Shown: piece by piece, positions 1-8,004 of the stretch
How positions within the stretch are numbered: position 1 is the stretch's first letter
How the letters are laid out: each line of letters begins with the position of its first letter
NCBI GenBank assembly: GCA_947629265.1
Contig: CANRCZ010000015.1
Location: 1 to 34,594 of the forward strand
DNA from: an uncultured Bacilli bacterium
GTDB taxonomy: Bacteria; Bacillota_I; Bacilli_A; RF39; UBA660
Direction of reading: 5' to 3'
DNA: 34,594 nt
Notes under the pieces: model-generated
Databases searched by the model: none
Told to the model about the DNA's origin: nothing
Seen by the model: the letters and a program-made list of their open reading frames with translations, nothing else
Program-made: the position numbers and the translations under genes

Positions 1-326
1 TGTAAGGATGCTATTTTCATTAGATAAAGTCTACTTTTTTTAAATGCTTCATCATTAAATATTTTATACATTTCTAAATTTATAATAAGTTTATTATCTA
101 CTGATACAACTAAATCACATCTATTAGCTTTTTCTTTATAGGTATTATTTGGAATACTACTTTCATATGATACTTGCAGTTTTTTATTTAATGATCCTTG
201 TTTTAATTCTAGATAACTTTCAATAAAGTCTTCCAAATATCTTATATTATTTTTATTACCAAATGTTTCTTTAAATAGTTTATCATTTATTAATTTTATA
301 AATTCATATTCTAAATTACTTTTAAT
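1..326 (-). CDS. PD-(D/E)XK nuclease family transposase / Rpn-like protein, C-terminus outside window
   Basis: Not in the ORF track because it has no ATG and runs off the left edge. The minus strand is open from about base 326 to base 1 (108 codons). The translation contains a Rpn/transposase-type nuclease core: 'CDLVVSVDN' followed by 'LIINLEMYKIF', matching the Asp ... Glu-x-(Gln/Tyr) pattern of the PF12784-like family, then 'SRLYLMKIAS'. The family consists of mobile-DNA-associated nucleases. The ribosome binding site GGGAGGTG lies 8 nt upstream of an in-frame ATT, which I take as the start; an in-frame GTG inside the Shine-Dalgarno is less likely. It sits downstream of the prepilin-like gene on the same strand but is separated by that gene's terminator. 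The family call is by motif recognition only. Confidence 0.6.
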   Translation of the reverse strand, partial: MKSNLEYEFIKLINDKLFKETFGNKNNIRYLEDFIESYLELKQGSLNKKLQVSYESSIPNNTYKEKANRCDLVVSVDNKLIINLEMYKIFNDEAFKKSRLYLMKIASL

Positions 327-414
327 ACTTATCACCTCCCTGAATTACAAAACAATTAAATGTTTCTATCATATATCTAAACTTTGTCTATTTTTGTTGA
401 ATTTTATTTTTAGA

Positions 415-446
415 AACAAAAAAAACGTAATTTATAAGTTACGTTT
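415..446 (-). terminator. Rho-independent terminator of the prepilin-like gene
   Basis: AAACGTAA/TTACGTTT stem with an 8-nt loop, followed on the minus strand by a run of T's. It begins a few bases past the stop codon at 453. Confidence 0.75.
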
Positions 447-452
447 CATATT

Positions 453-1709
453 TTAATCTTGTGCTACTATTGTCCAAGCATCCTTATTTCCTACTTTATC
501 TGTTGTTTGACCTGATGTTAACATATTAGCTTTTAATTCTATTACTGGACGGAAACCAAGAGAACGGTTGTAGTTGTAGTCGATATAACCGTCGCTGCCC
601 ACGTTCCACAAGCTGTAGTTGGAGTCACTATTTGCAGTAGCCAACCAATAGTAATCTCCAGTCTTTCGTAAAGTTTCACTAGTACTAGATGTACTGTCTG
701 TAATAGCATAAGCTTCTTCATATGTCATGGCATGGGCTGATTCTGCATAGTCGTTCATATATTCATTTGCAGCTCTTTCATCTAATTTAGTTTTACTTTC
801 ACTTTTATTTTCTCCGTGGTAGTAACATTCAGGTTGGCCGGCGTGAACTAGAGTTACGGTTTTGGTACTTGTATTTGTTTCAAGTACACGCCAACCTTTT
901 AATGAGGTGGTATAACTATCTTTATAACACCATGATACACTATTTCCTTTATTTACATTCGCAGCGTTTCCTCCAAAGTCACCTTGTGTCTTTGGTTTTT
1001 CAGTTGCCTCATCCCATTCACCAGCGTCGTACGCTACGTAATCACCTTTTTCTACTACATTAACTAAATAATCATTTACTTTTATATCGACACTTGCACT
1101 TTTTCCGTTTACAGATTTTGCTGTTATTTTAACAGTTCCTAAACCTTGACCTGTAACTTTACCTGTACTATCAACTGTAGCAATCTTTTCATCGCTACTC
1201 TTCCAAGTAATTGTATTATTTGTTACACTATTTGGTGTTATATTAGCTGTTAATTGTAATGTTTCACCTTTTATTACTGTATCAGCTGGTTTAGTTATTT
1301 CGATACTTTCAGCATATACGTCATTGCTTCTACCCGCTACTGTATAATCATTTCCATCATAATTTACCAAGTATCCACTTATTACTAAAGAAGCACTTGT
1401 CACATTTCTTTTATCATCAATTGTTATCTCACCACTATCTGGCATTGTTCCTTTTAATTCTACTAAATCGTTTAAGTCAGCTACATCGTATGACTCACCT
1501 GACTCTAACTTTTCTGAACCACCATCTAGTTCACTAGTTATCATGTAAGTTTCTACTGCTTTAATATAGCTTGTAGCACTAGCTTTTGCTGCTCCCTCTC
1601 TAGCTTTATTAATTAAGTTTAAAACAATAGGTGTTGCAATCAAAGCTATGATTGCTAGTATAACAATTACCGCTAACAATTCAATTAGTGTAAAACCTTT
1701 TTTCTTCAT
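453..1709 (-). CDS. Prepilin-like surface protein with bacterial Ig-like domain and variable C-terminal domain
   Basis: 418 aa. The N-terminus is a class III/type IV prepilin signal: 'MKKKGFTLIELLAVIVIL', with cleavage expected after Gly and a hydrophobic helix that continues into a pilin-like alpha segment (about residues 1-60). Residues about 130-212 form a Big_2-type Ig-like domain ('TITWKSSDEKIATVD', 'GTVKITAKS'). Residues about 213-418 form a domain shared with the partial gene at 33629 ('GWRVLE', 'TVTLVHAG', 'PECYYHG', 'YYWLAT') and ending in 'LGFRPVIELK', as in DUF6273/C-type-lectin-like variable proteins. The segment before GFRPV is rich in NNC codons (AAC, TAC, GAC, AGC), unlike the AAT/TAT/GAT-rich remainder. 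Start: ATG with an AAAGGAG ribosome binding site. A good sigma-A promoter lies upstream at 1791-1819. Probably exported and displayed on the surface; the ligand is unknown. Confidence 0.8.
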   Translation of the reverse strand: MKKKGFTLIELLAVIVILAIIALIATPIVLNLINKAREGAAKASATSYIKAVETYMITSELDGGSEKLESGESYDVADLNDLVELKGTMPDSGEITIDDKRNVTSASLVISGYLVNYDGNDYTVAGRSNDVYAESIEITKPADTVIKGETLQLTANITPNSVTNNTITWKSSDEKIATVDSTGKVTGQGLGTVKITAKSVNGKSASVDIKVNDYLVNVVEKGDYVAYDAGEWDEATEKPKTQGDFGGNAANVNKGNSVSWCYKDSYTTSLKGWRVLETNTSTKTVTLVHAGQPECYYHGENKSESKTKLDERAANEYMNDYAESAHAMTYEEAYAITDSTSSTSETLRKTGDYYWLATANSDSNYSLWNVGSDGYIDYNYNRSLGFRPVIELKANMLTSGQTTDKVGNKDAWTIVAQD

Positions 1710-1736
1710 ATAATTCTCCTTTATTTCCTATTATTT

Positions 1737-1774
1737 ACATAATGAAATATAATATACTTATGTTTTCATTATGT
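1737..1774. repeat. Perfect 11-bp inverted repeat in the leader of the prepilin-like gene
   Basis: ACATAATGAAA ... TTTCATTATGT with a 16-nt spacer, located between the promoter at 1791-1819 and the start codon at 1709. It could be an operator or an mRNA leader hairpin. The function is not known. Confidence 0.55.
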
Positions 1775-1790
1775 GGCTTATTATATGAAT

Positions 1791-1819
1791 AGTATAACAC
1801 TTTAAATTCATAAATTCAA
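1791..1819 (-). promoter_or_regulatory. Sigma-A-type promoter for the prepilin-like gene
   Basis: On the minus strand TTGAAT, a 17-nt spacer, then TATACT, about 80 bp upstream of the start codon at 1709. Confidence 0.6.
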
Positions 1820-1856
1820 CTTAAAATGTGATATTTAGCTACAAATTGAAATATAT

Positions 1857-3377
1857 TTATACGCTAAACTTATAATTTATCTCTACTATCTTATCTTGAC
1901 TTATATCTATTCTATCGATTAAATTAACTAATAACTCCCTAGATGGTTTTTTAAACAATAAAAAATCTTCTATCATTTTACCTATTTCTTTACTTTTATG
2001 TTCTTTACTACTATTTAACTTACTATAAAGTTCCTTTTTTTTAATATCTAATCTACTTAATTCTTCTTTAAACTTTAATGTTAATCTATCATACTGTTTT
2101 AAATCAATATGACCATCTAACTTATCAATATATAAATTATCGATATAGTTTGTCGTTTGTTTTATTTTAATATCTAAATTATTCAGCTGTTTCATTACCT
2201 TTTCTTTTATATCATTATTTTTTTTAATATCTTTAATTTTGTTTTCAAAATTAGTTTTATCAACATACTTTTTACATATCTTTCTAATTTCTTCTAAAAC
2301 AGCATATTCTAGCTTATCATAATTCATAGAATGAGGAGTACATAATTTGAACTTGCTATGAGCTGAATAATAATTACAAACACAGTATCTTCTTTTTTTA
2401 TCACTACTAGTATTTATTCCTATTTTATGACCACACTCTTTACAATAAAGAAAACCTTTTAACAAATTATCGTTTTTATTTAAAGGATTATTTTTATTTT
2501 TCTTTAATAATTCTTGAACAGTATTAAAAGTTTCTTCATCGATAATAGCTTCATGAGTGTTTTTAACGATGATCCAATCTTCTTTAGGAACTCTAATTTC
2601 TTTTTTGGATTTGTAGCTTACTTTTTTTCTTTTACCTTGGGTTAAATGTCCTATATAGGTAGGATTTTTTAATAGTTCTTCGACAGTTCTTTCACACCAT
2701 AATGTAGAATTATTTCTTAATAAATGAGCATAAGTACTAGGATTAGGTATGTTTTCTAAGGAAAAGATATCAGCGATAGCTTTTGGTCTATACCCTTTTT
2801 TAGCAAGGTCAAACATTCTTATAACAATATCTTTTACCTCTTCATCGATTATCAGTTTATGCTTATCACTTGGATCTCTTTTATATCCATATATACCTTT
2901 CCATCCAGTATATTGTCCTTGTTCTTTTTTACCTCTCATAATTTTTCTTATTTTTTTAGAACCATCTTTAATATAAAAATCATTAAACATCAGTTTAAAT
3001 TGTAAGTAATCAAGACCTGGTGTTTCGTATAAGGTATCGATATCATCGTTTATAGCGATATATCTTATTCCTTTTTCAGGGAATATTCTTTCGATATATT
3101 CACCCATTTGAATGTAATCTCTACCCATACGAGATAAATCTTTAGTAATGATCGTATCGATTTTTTTATTTTCTATATCTTTAATTAATTTTTGCCAAGC
3201 TGGTCGATTGAAATTACCACCGGTATATCCATCGTCATAGTATTCATCTATTAAGAGTATATCATCTTGTTGTTTTATATAATTTTTCATGAAATCTCTT
3301 TGGTTAGTTATACTTTCACTTTCTAAGTTATCGCCATCATCTCTAGATAATCTGCTGTAATTAGCGGCTTTATACAT
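1857..3377 (-). CDS. Large serine recombinase (integrase of element 1)
   Basis: 506 aa from the preferred start. The N-terminal resolvase domain has the catalytic serine in 'YSRLSRDD' (Ser11) and the 'LSRMGRDY' arginine helix near residue 90. It is followed by a 'recombinase' DNA-binding domain (about 165-270, 'GIYGYKRD'), a zinc ribbon ('CKECGHK' ... 'CVCNYY' ... 'CTPHS') and a coiled-coil arm, in the order of TnpX/phiC31-type large serine recombinases. These enzymes catalyse unidirectional site-specific integration between attP and attB, usually with a directionality factor for excision. The ORF track start (3425) overlaps the upstream 41-aa gene. The ATG at 3377 lies 4 nt after that gene's stop and begins at the usual 'MYKAANYSRLS', so coupled translation is likely. 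Confidence 0.92.
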   Translation of the reverse strand: MYKAANYSRLSRDDGDNLESESITNQRDFMKNYIKQQDDILLIDEYYDDGYTGGNFNRPAWQKLIKDIENKKIDTIITKDLSRMGRDYIQMGEYIERIFPEKGIRYIAINDDIDTLYETPGLDYLQFKLMFNDFYIKDGSKKIRKIMRGKKEQGQYTGWKGIYGYKRDPSDKHKLIIDEEVKDIVIRMFDLAKKGYRPKAIADIFSLENIPNPSTYAHLLRNNSTLWCERTVEELLKNPTYIGHLTQGKRKKVSYKSKKEIRVPKEDWIIVKNTHEAIIDEETFNTVQELLKKNKNNPLNKNDNLLKGFLYCKECGHKIGINTSSDKKRRYCVCNYYSAHSKFKLCTPHSMNYDKLEYAVLEEIRKICKKYVDKTNFENKIKDIKKNNDIKEKVMKQLNNLDIKIKQTTNYIDNLYIDKLDGHIDLKQYDRLTLKFKEELSRLDIKKKELYSKLNSSKEHKSKEIGKMIEDFLLFKKPSRELLVNLIDRIDISQDKIVEINYKFSV

Positions 3378-3381
3378 TTTT

Positions 3382-3507
3382 TTAGGCAATTTTATCATCT
3401 TCTTTATTAGTAGAATTGTTTTCATCTAGACAATATTTTATTAGATAGTATTCGATAATCTCTTGTAAGTTTTTACCATTTTTATTAAAAATATTAACTA
3501 TTTTCAT
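3382..3507 (-). CDS. 41-aa protein upstream of recombinase 1
   Basis: Too short for the ORF track. It starts with ATG after AAAGGGTGGT and ends TAA 4 nt before the recombinase ATG, so the two form a tight operon. The sequence begins 'MKIVNIFNKNGKNLQEIIEYY'-like, with a short amphipathic helix and an acidic/Asn-rich tail. It resembles in layout the small gene before recombinase 3 (I/V-rich start, 'NKN', then L-x-E-I-I). No database family is assigned. Because a small gene precedes each of the three recombinases, a role as excision (directionality) factor or regulator is a reasonable guess, not shown. Confidence 0.7.
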   Translation of the reverse strand: MKIVNIFNKNGKNLQEIIEYYLIKYCLDENNSTNKEDDKIA

Positions 3508-3649
3508 GTTACCACCCTTTATTAAATAATACGAAATTAATGTTATTTTTTTACTAAAACGCTTTATTAATGGTTACTATATTTAACTTTTAAATTATCT
3601 TTTACATATTATAGATATAGAGAAATGGTATTAATTCACGACTTAGTTA

Positions 3650-3678
3650 TTGAAAATGTTGTGTAAAAATGCTATAAT
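3650..3678 (+). promoter_or_regulatory. Sigma-A-type promoter for the 1072-aa surface protein
   Basis: TTGAAA, a 17-nt spacer, TATAAT; about 33 bp before the start codon at 3712, with the ribosome binding site GGGGAGG in between. Confidence 0.75.
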
Positions 3679-3711
3679 ATAAAGTCATTAAGTTGATGGG
3701 GAGGTAAGATT

Positions 3712-6700
3712 ATGAAATTTAGTAGATGGATAAAAAATGTGATGATAATGTTGAGTGTCTTAACGATACCTACATTAAATAATAAAAATCTTTTACTGAA
3801 TAATTCCAGTAATAATTACTATTTGGGAACGTCAAATAATGAGATAGTCGATATTCCTTATAAAAAAATTAATTCAAATGATGAAATATCAACTATTTCA
3901 ACTGATGAAAGTGTAGAATATTATAATCCTTTAAATAAAACAACTGAAAGTGAGAACGCGACAGTTATTGAAAAAGGTGTAACTACATTTAATACGGGAT
4001 GGTATGTTTTAAAAGATGAATTTAATGTAGTTGAACGTATTAAAATATCAGGTGACGTAAATATTATTCTAGCTGATGGATCTTTTCTTAATGCGATGCA
4101 AGGTATCGAGGTAAATGATGGCAATTCTCTAACTATCTGGGGACAAAGTGCTAACTATAAAGAAAATGGAAGAATTGTGGCTCAAGGACCAGCCGATAAT
4201 GCTGGTATTGGTTCAAATAGTGGTAATAGTGGAACTATAACTATTAATGGTGGCAATATCGTTTCAAAAGGTGGTAACGCAAGCGGAGCTGGTATCGGTG
4301 GCGGAAATCATGGAAATGGTATAGTCAATATTAACGGTGGATATATAACTACATATGGTGGAAATTTGTCATCTGGTATTGGTGGTGGTAATGGTGGTAA
4401 TGGAATTGTCACTATTACTGATGGTATAGTAGAAGCTCAAGGTGGTACATGGAGTGGCTCTGGTATCGGTGGTGGTTGTGATGGCTCAGGTACCATTAAC
4501 ATTTCTGGCGGTGATATAACTGCACGCGGTTTCGATGCTGCAGCCGGCATCGGGGGGGGACAAGGACATATAGGTAACGTCACTATTACTGGTGGTAAAA
4601 TATCCGCTAGTGGTGGTAGAGGCTATGATATAGGTGACGGATCTCCTGGAAATGATCCGATGACAGAACATGGCACATTTTCAACTGGTGAAAACGGTAA
4701 TGCTATCATCCATGGAGACGTTTCTGATGAAAGTAATAAAGAAAACTGGAAAGGCATTGTTGATGATACTGTTTATGGTGATTTCACTTTAGATAGTGAC
4801 CTTACTATTGATGGAAATCAAACACTTACCATACCACAAGGTTCATCCCTTACTGTATCTAAAAATGCTACTCTTACTAATAATGGTCAAATAGATAATC
4901 AAGGAACTGTTAACAATAATGGTAATATTGTTAATAATAGTATCATTTCTAATGAAAATGAATTTAATAATAACTCAGATGGTACAATTCAAAATAATTT
5001 TGAATTTACTAACGATGGTAAACTAACTAACGATGGTACCACTACAAATAGAGGTAAATTTGAAAATACTGAAAACGGTAATATTCAAAACAATAATGAT
5101 TTTACTAATCAAGGTAAAATTACTAATGATGGTGACCTAACCAACAATGGAACTACTACAAATAGAGGTGAATTTAAAAACACTGAAAAAGGTAGTATTC
5201 AAAACAATAAAGATTTTACCAACCCAGGCGACATAAATAATGATGGAAAAATTGTTAATGATGGTAATCTAACTAACGATGGATCTACTACAAATAATGG
5301 TGAATTTGAAAATACCGAAAATGGTAATATTCAAAACAATGAAGATTTTACTAACCAAGGTAGTATGACTAACAGTGGAAAAATTACCAACGATGGTAAT
5401 ATGAGAAACACTGAAGGAAGCAATTTTAAAAATACCGAAAGTGGTTATATAGATAACAACAAAGATTTTGTAAACGAACCTGGTTCAACTTACCAAGGTG
5501 ATGGAAAAATCGAAAATAACAGCTATAAAGTTAAATTCGTTTCTAATTTCGATGAACAATTAGATAGCGAAATCAATGTTGAATACGGTAAAAAATTAAC
5601 AGCCTTAGATTTAACAAGAAAAGGATATACTCTAGATGGATGGTATACTGATTTAGATTACAGTGAAAAATGGGACTTTGATAACGACACAGTACCATCA
5701 CATGATATAACCCTATACGCTAAATGGATAGCTAACAAATATACTGTTTCATTCGTTTCTGATGAAGATATAACTCTACCAGAAAATATCACAGGAGACT
5801 ACGGTTCATCTATTAAACTACCAGAATTACCTGAAAAAACAGGTTACACTGGTAAATGGGTACTAGATGATAAAGAAATAACCGAAATTACACTTACTGA
5901 GGATATAACAGTTAAAGCTATCTACACTATCAACAGTTACACAGTAACATTTATCAGTGATGATGAAATAATATCTAAATCAATAGTTAATTTCGGTTCA
6001 AAATTTGCTGAACCAAATATTTCTAATAAAGATGGTTACCAATTAGATGGTTGGTATCTAGATCAAACATTCTTAAATAAATGGAACTTTGAAACAGATA
6101 CAATCAGTGATAGAGATATAACCCTATACGCTAAATGGTTAAAAATAGGAACTGTATCTGAAGATATCGAATTAAATAATAACAATTTAAACGCTAAACT
6201 AGCAATGTCACAAGGTGAAATGGCTGAAGCTGTTTTAGATGATAACGATAAACAACTTTTAAAAGAGGGAAAAGATATCAAAGTAGTTCTTGATATAAAC
6301 GATACAACTATTTCTTCTGAAGATGAAAAAGTTTTAAACGACCAACCATATACATTATCTAAATATTTCGATATTGAAATCACTAAAATAATCGATAATG
6401 ATAAACAAAACGTATCACAAACTTTAAAACCTATCCGTATTACTATCGATATTCCAGATGAAATAAACAACATAAAAAATAGAGAATATACCGTTATAAG
6501 AATCCATAATGGTATCGTAACTTTCTTAAGCGACTTAGATAATAACGATAATACCTATACCTTTGAAAGTGACCAATTTTCTATCTACATACTAGGATTT
6601 AAAGATAAAGTATCAAACATTATTAAAGAAACTAAACCAATTAAACCTTATAATCCAATAGTAAATATAACTAAAAATAATGTATTAAATAATATAGTAG

Positions 6701-6930
6701 ATGATGAGATCGTATTAAATGATGAGATAGATGATACAGATGATGAAATCGATAATAAAGATGATAATTCTAATAAAAAAATAGAAACTACTAAAAAAGT
6801 AAATAACCAAGAAAATAAAAAAGATAACAAAAACTTTAAAATAATATTATTTGTAATCGTTTGTATTATAAGCTTTATCATTTTATTACCTATAGCTCGT
6901 AAGAAAGCTAACAAAAATAGATCCAACTAG
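3712..6930 (+). CDS. Large repeat-rich surface protein with InlB-type repeats and C-terminal membrane anchor
   Basis: 1072 aa. The N-terminal hydrophobic stretch (about 10-30) is a likely signal sequence. Residues about 150-310 hold glycine-rich repeats with recurring 'GAGIGGG' and 'ITINGGNI' blocks, as in beta-helix or carbohydrate-binding-like adhesins. Residues about 385-600 are low-complexity Asn/Gly/Thr repeats of about 38 aa ('ENTENGNIQNN', 'DFTNQGKI', 'LTNDG'). Then come Listeria-Bacteroides/InlB B-type repeats ('GYTLDGWYTD', 'ITLYAKW') at about 615-810. The C-terminus has an acidic linker, a membrane helix ('IILFVIVCIISFIILL') and a short basic tail; no LPxTG sortase motif is seen. 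It is the last gene before the right end of element 1, with its own promoter and a terminator overlapping the stop codon. Probably a surface adhesin carried as cargo. Confidence 0.8.
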   Translation: MKFSRWIKNVMIMLSVLTIPTLNNKNLLLNNSSNNYYLGTSNNEIVDIPYKKINSNDEISTISTDESVEYYNPLNKTTESENATVIEKGVTTFNTGWYVLKDEFNVVERIKISGDVNIILADGSFLNAMQGIEVNDGNSLTIWGQSANYKENGRIVAQGPADNAGIGSNSGNSGTITINGGNIVSKGGNASGAGIGGGNHGNGIVNINGGYITTYGGNLSSGIGGGNGGNGIVTITDGIVEAQGGTWSGSGIGGGCDGSGTINISGGDITARGFDAAAGIGGGQGHIGNVTITGGKISASGGRGYDIGDGSPGNDPMTEHGTFSTGENGNAIIHGDVSDESNKENWKGIVDDTVYGDFTLDSDLTIDGNQTLTIPQGSSLTVSKNATLTNNGQIDNQGTVNNNGNIVNNSIISNENEFNNNSDGTIQNNFEFTNDGKLTNDGTTTNRGKFENTENGNIQNNNDFTNQGKITNDGDLTNNGTTTNRGEFKNTEKGSIQNNKDFTNPGDINNDGKIVNDGNLTNDGSTTNNGEFENTENGNIQNNEDFTNQGSMTNSGKITNDGNMRNTEGSNFKNTESGYIDNNKDFVNEPGSTYQGDGKIENNSYKVKFVSNFDEQLDSEINVEYGKKLTALDLTRKGYTLDGWYTDLDYSEKWDFDNDTVPSHDITLYAKWIANKYTVSFVSDEDITLPENITGDYGSSIKLPELPEKTGYTGKWVLDDKEITEITLTEDITVKAIYTINSYTVTFISDDEIISKSIVNFGSKFAEPNISNKDGYQLDGWYLDQTFLNKWNFETDTISDRDITLYAKWLKIGTVSEDIELNNNNLNAKLAMSQGEMAEAVLDDNDKQLLKEGKDIKVVLDINDTTISSEDEKVLNDQPYTLSKYFDIEITKIIDNDKQNVSQTLKPIRITIDIPDEINNIKNREYTVIRIHNGIVTFLSDLDNNDNTYTFESDQFSIYILGFKDKVSNIIKETKPIKPYNPIVNITKNNVLNNIVDDEIVLNDEIDDTDDEIDNKDDNSNKKIETTKKVNNQENKKDNKNFKIILFVIVCIISFIILLPIARKKANKNRSN

Positions 6931-6941
6931 ATCTATTTTTT
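6916..6941 (+). terminator. Terminator overlapping the stop codon of the surface protein gene
   Basis: AATAGATC/GATCTATT stem with a 6-nt loop that contains the TAG stop, followed by a T run. It is also near the right end of element 1. Confidence 0.8.
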
Positions 6942-6976
6942 ATGTTTAAAAAACATTATAAGTTTTACAACCGAAC
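6942..6976. other. Right attachment junction of element 1 (attR-like)
   Basis: AT-rich element end running into CGA-ACA-GGT-GGT-ATG, the codons for the SBP motif RTGGM. The open frame upstream of CGA ('MFKKHYKFYN') is not SBP-like. The exact crossover dinucleotide cannot be set without the left end. Confidence 0.5.
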
Positions 6977-7123
6977 AGGTGGTATGCCTGCTATGACACT
7001 TGAATGGATCCTAAACCAAAATGGTATTAAAACCGATGAGGTTAACTTTGACACCAGTGTAGCTTTCGCAGCTATGAGTGGATCATTCATAGGTGGTAAT
7101 GGTGACTACGTATCATTATTTGA
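6972..7123 (+). pseudogene. Middle fragment of ABC substrate-binding protein gene (NitT/TauT, NMT1-like)
   Basis: About 50 codons, 'RTGGMPAMTLEWILNQNG' ... 'GNGDYVSLF', typical of the central part of NMT1/ThiY/SsuA-like periplasmic-type binding proteins. It is cut on the left by element 1 and on the right by element 2. The ORF track shows it as 6942..7166, but the first 10 and last 14 or so residues are element DNA read by chance. Joined to the C-terminal fragment at 10892 it continues in frame as ...SLF-EPQALQLENG..., a conserved passage. It cannot function as it stands. Confidence 0.85.
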
Positions 7124-7145
7124 TGATAAAGTAACAATAAGAATT
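7117..7145. other. attL of element 2
   Basis: SBP sequence up to TTTGA, then the element arm TGATAAAGTAACAATAAGAA. The candidate crossover is GA at 7122-7123. Confidence 0.75.
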
Positions 7146-7154
7146 CACCTTAAT

Positions 7155-7180
7155 AAAAAAAGTTGAATAATCAACTTTTA
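7155..7180 (-). terminator. Terminator of the 245-aa gene
   Basis: AAAAGTTGA/TCAACTTTT stem, 4-nt loop, T run on the minus strand, directly after the stop codon at 7184. Confidence 0.75.
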
Positions 7181-7183
7181 CAA

Positions 7184-7921
7184 TTACTTACCTAAAACCT
7201 TTTGATAAGACTTTTCCTTAAAATAATTCATCTGATCAGTATAAGTTGACCAATGTTTAGGATCAGTTGCAACTTTCATACATATCGTTTTAGCGCACTT
7301 AGTACCAATGATCATCATAATAGCTTGATTAGCCTCTAAAGTAATCGAATCATGATAATCGACGATAATATTAAACTGATCATTATTTTTTAATATCTCC
7401 TTAATCCCTTTACCAAACCATTCAATATCAAAAAAGTAACTTGGAAAATCATACGTTTTAGAATGATTATCATTAAATAATACACTATCATATTTTTCCT
7501 GACATACACTTAATATTTCCTTTAATTCACTTAAATAACTTTGAACCGACTTAATATCGTTCTTCCTATTAAAATAAGAACTATTAAAAAAATCTATCAA
7601 TTGTTTTTCAATCTCTCCCATAACCACTGAATTACTTTCGATTTTTGAAACAATATTATAAGCGATCGAATTTTTTAAATACTCTCGAGATATTATACCT
7701 AATTCAGCCTTTTTATCACTATTTAATAAAGCTTCCCTACCATCACTCAACATTCCATAAGACTCTAAATAAATACCCATAGGTGCATCACTACCATAAA
7801 CAATCGGATAATGTTCCGCCATTCCTTTTAAAAATATCGTCCTTGTTACCGTATCACGACCAAATAAAAACTCATGAAATTTATGTGACATAATCTGCTT
7901 TTCAAACGTACTACTAATCAT
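7184..7921 (-). CDS. Uncharacterised 245-aa protein (element 2 cargo)
   Basis: I do not recognise this protein. It is soluble-looking, without signal peptide or membrane helix. The N-terminal half contains 'HEFLFGRDTVTRTIFLKGM', the middle is a charged helical segment ('YLSELKEILSVCQEKYDS'), and the C-terminal part has a hydrophobic core ('ANQAIMMIIGTKCAKTIC'). The ORF track start at 7954 is replaced by the ATG at 7921, which follows a strong AAAGGAGGG site; a promoter lies at 7943-7970. It is transcribed alone, ahead of its own terminator, and separate from the SDR gene behind it. Cargo of element 2; the function is unknown. Confidence 0.75.
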   Translation of the reverse strand: MISSTFEKQIMSHKFHEFLFGRDTVTRTIFLKGMAEHYPIVYGSDAPMGIYLESYGMLSDGREALLNSDKKAELGIISREYLKNSIAYNIVSKIESNSVVMGEIEKQLIDFFNSSYFNRKNDIKSVQSYLSELKEILSVCQEKYDSVLFNDNHSKTYDFPSYFFDIEWFGKGIKEILKNNDQFNIIVDYHDSITLEANQAIMMIIGTKCAKTICMKVATDPKHWSTYTDQMNYFKEKSYQKVLGK

Positions 7922-7942
7922 AAACCCTCCTTTTGAGTATCT

Positions 7943-7970
7943 ATTATAACACATAATTTTATATAATCAA
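7943..7970 (-). promoter_or_regulatory. Sigma-A-type promoter for the 245-aa gene
   Basis: Minus strand TTGATT, a 16-nt spacer, TATAAT, ending about 20 bp before the start codon at 7921. Confidence 0.65.
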
Positions 7971-7980
7971 GATTTTAATA

Positions 7981-8004
7981 AAAAAAGATGATTATCTCAT
8001 CTTT
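7981..8004 (-). terminator. Terminator of the SDR gene
   Basis: AAAGATGA/TCATCTTT stem, 5-nt loop, T run on the minus strand; overlaps the stop codon region at 8003. Confidence 0.7.

Larger units (their letters stand above)
1..6973. mobile_element. Serine-recombinase element 1 (right part; left end not in window)
   Basis: The right end lies at about 6970-6976, where the sequence changes abruptly from non-coding element DNA to codons for a conserved SBP motif ('RTGGMPAM'). The N-terminal half of that SBP gene is not anywhere in the window, so the left end must be beyond base 1, or a further nested insertion separates it. The recombinase at 1857-3377 is the likely integrase and the surface protein at 3712-6930 is cargo. 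Whether the prepilin-like gene and the nuclease belong to the same element is inference. Confidence 0.5.

Noticed and set aside
1855-1880. AAACTTATAAT at 1866-1876 as the left arm of element 1, matching the inverted sequence at 6955-6965
   Set aside because: The match is only 11 bp of AT-rich DNA inside the recombinase 3' end, the wider arms do not match, and no SBP codons lie to its left.
6942-7166. 74-aa ORF as an independent small gene
   Set aside because: Only the central 50 or so codons are meaningful and they are an SBP fragment; both ends are element DNA.
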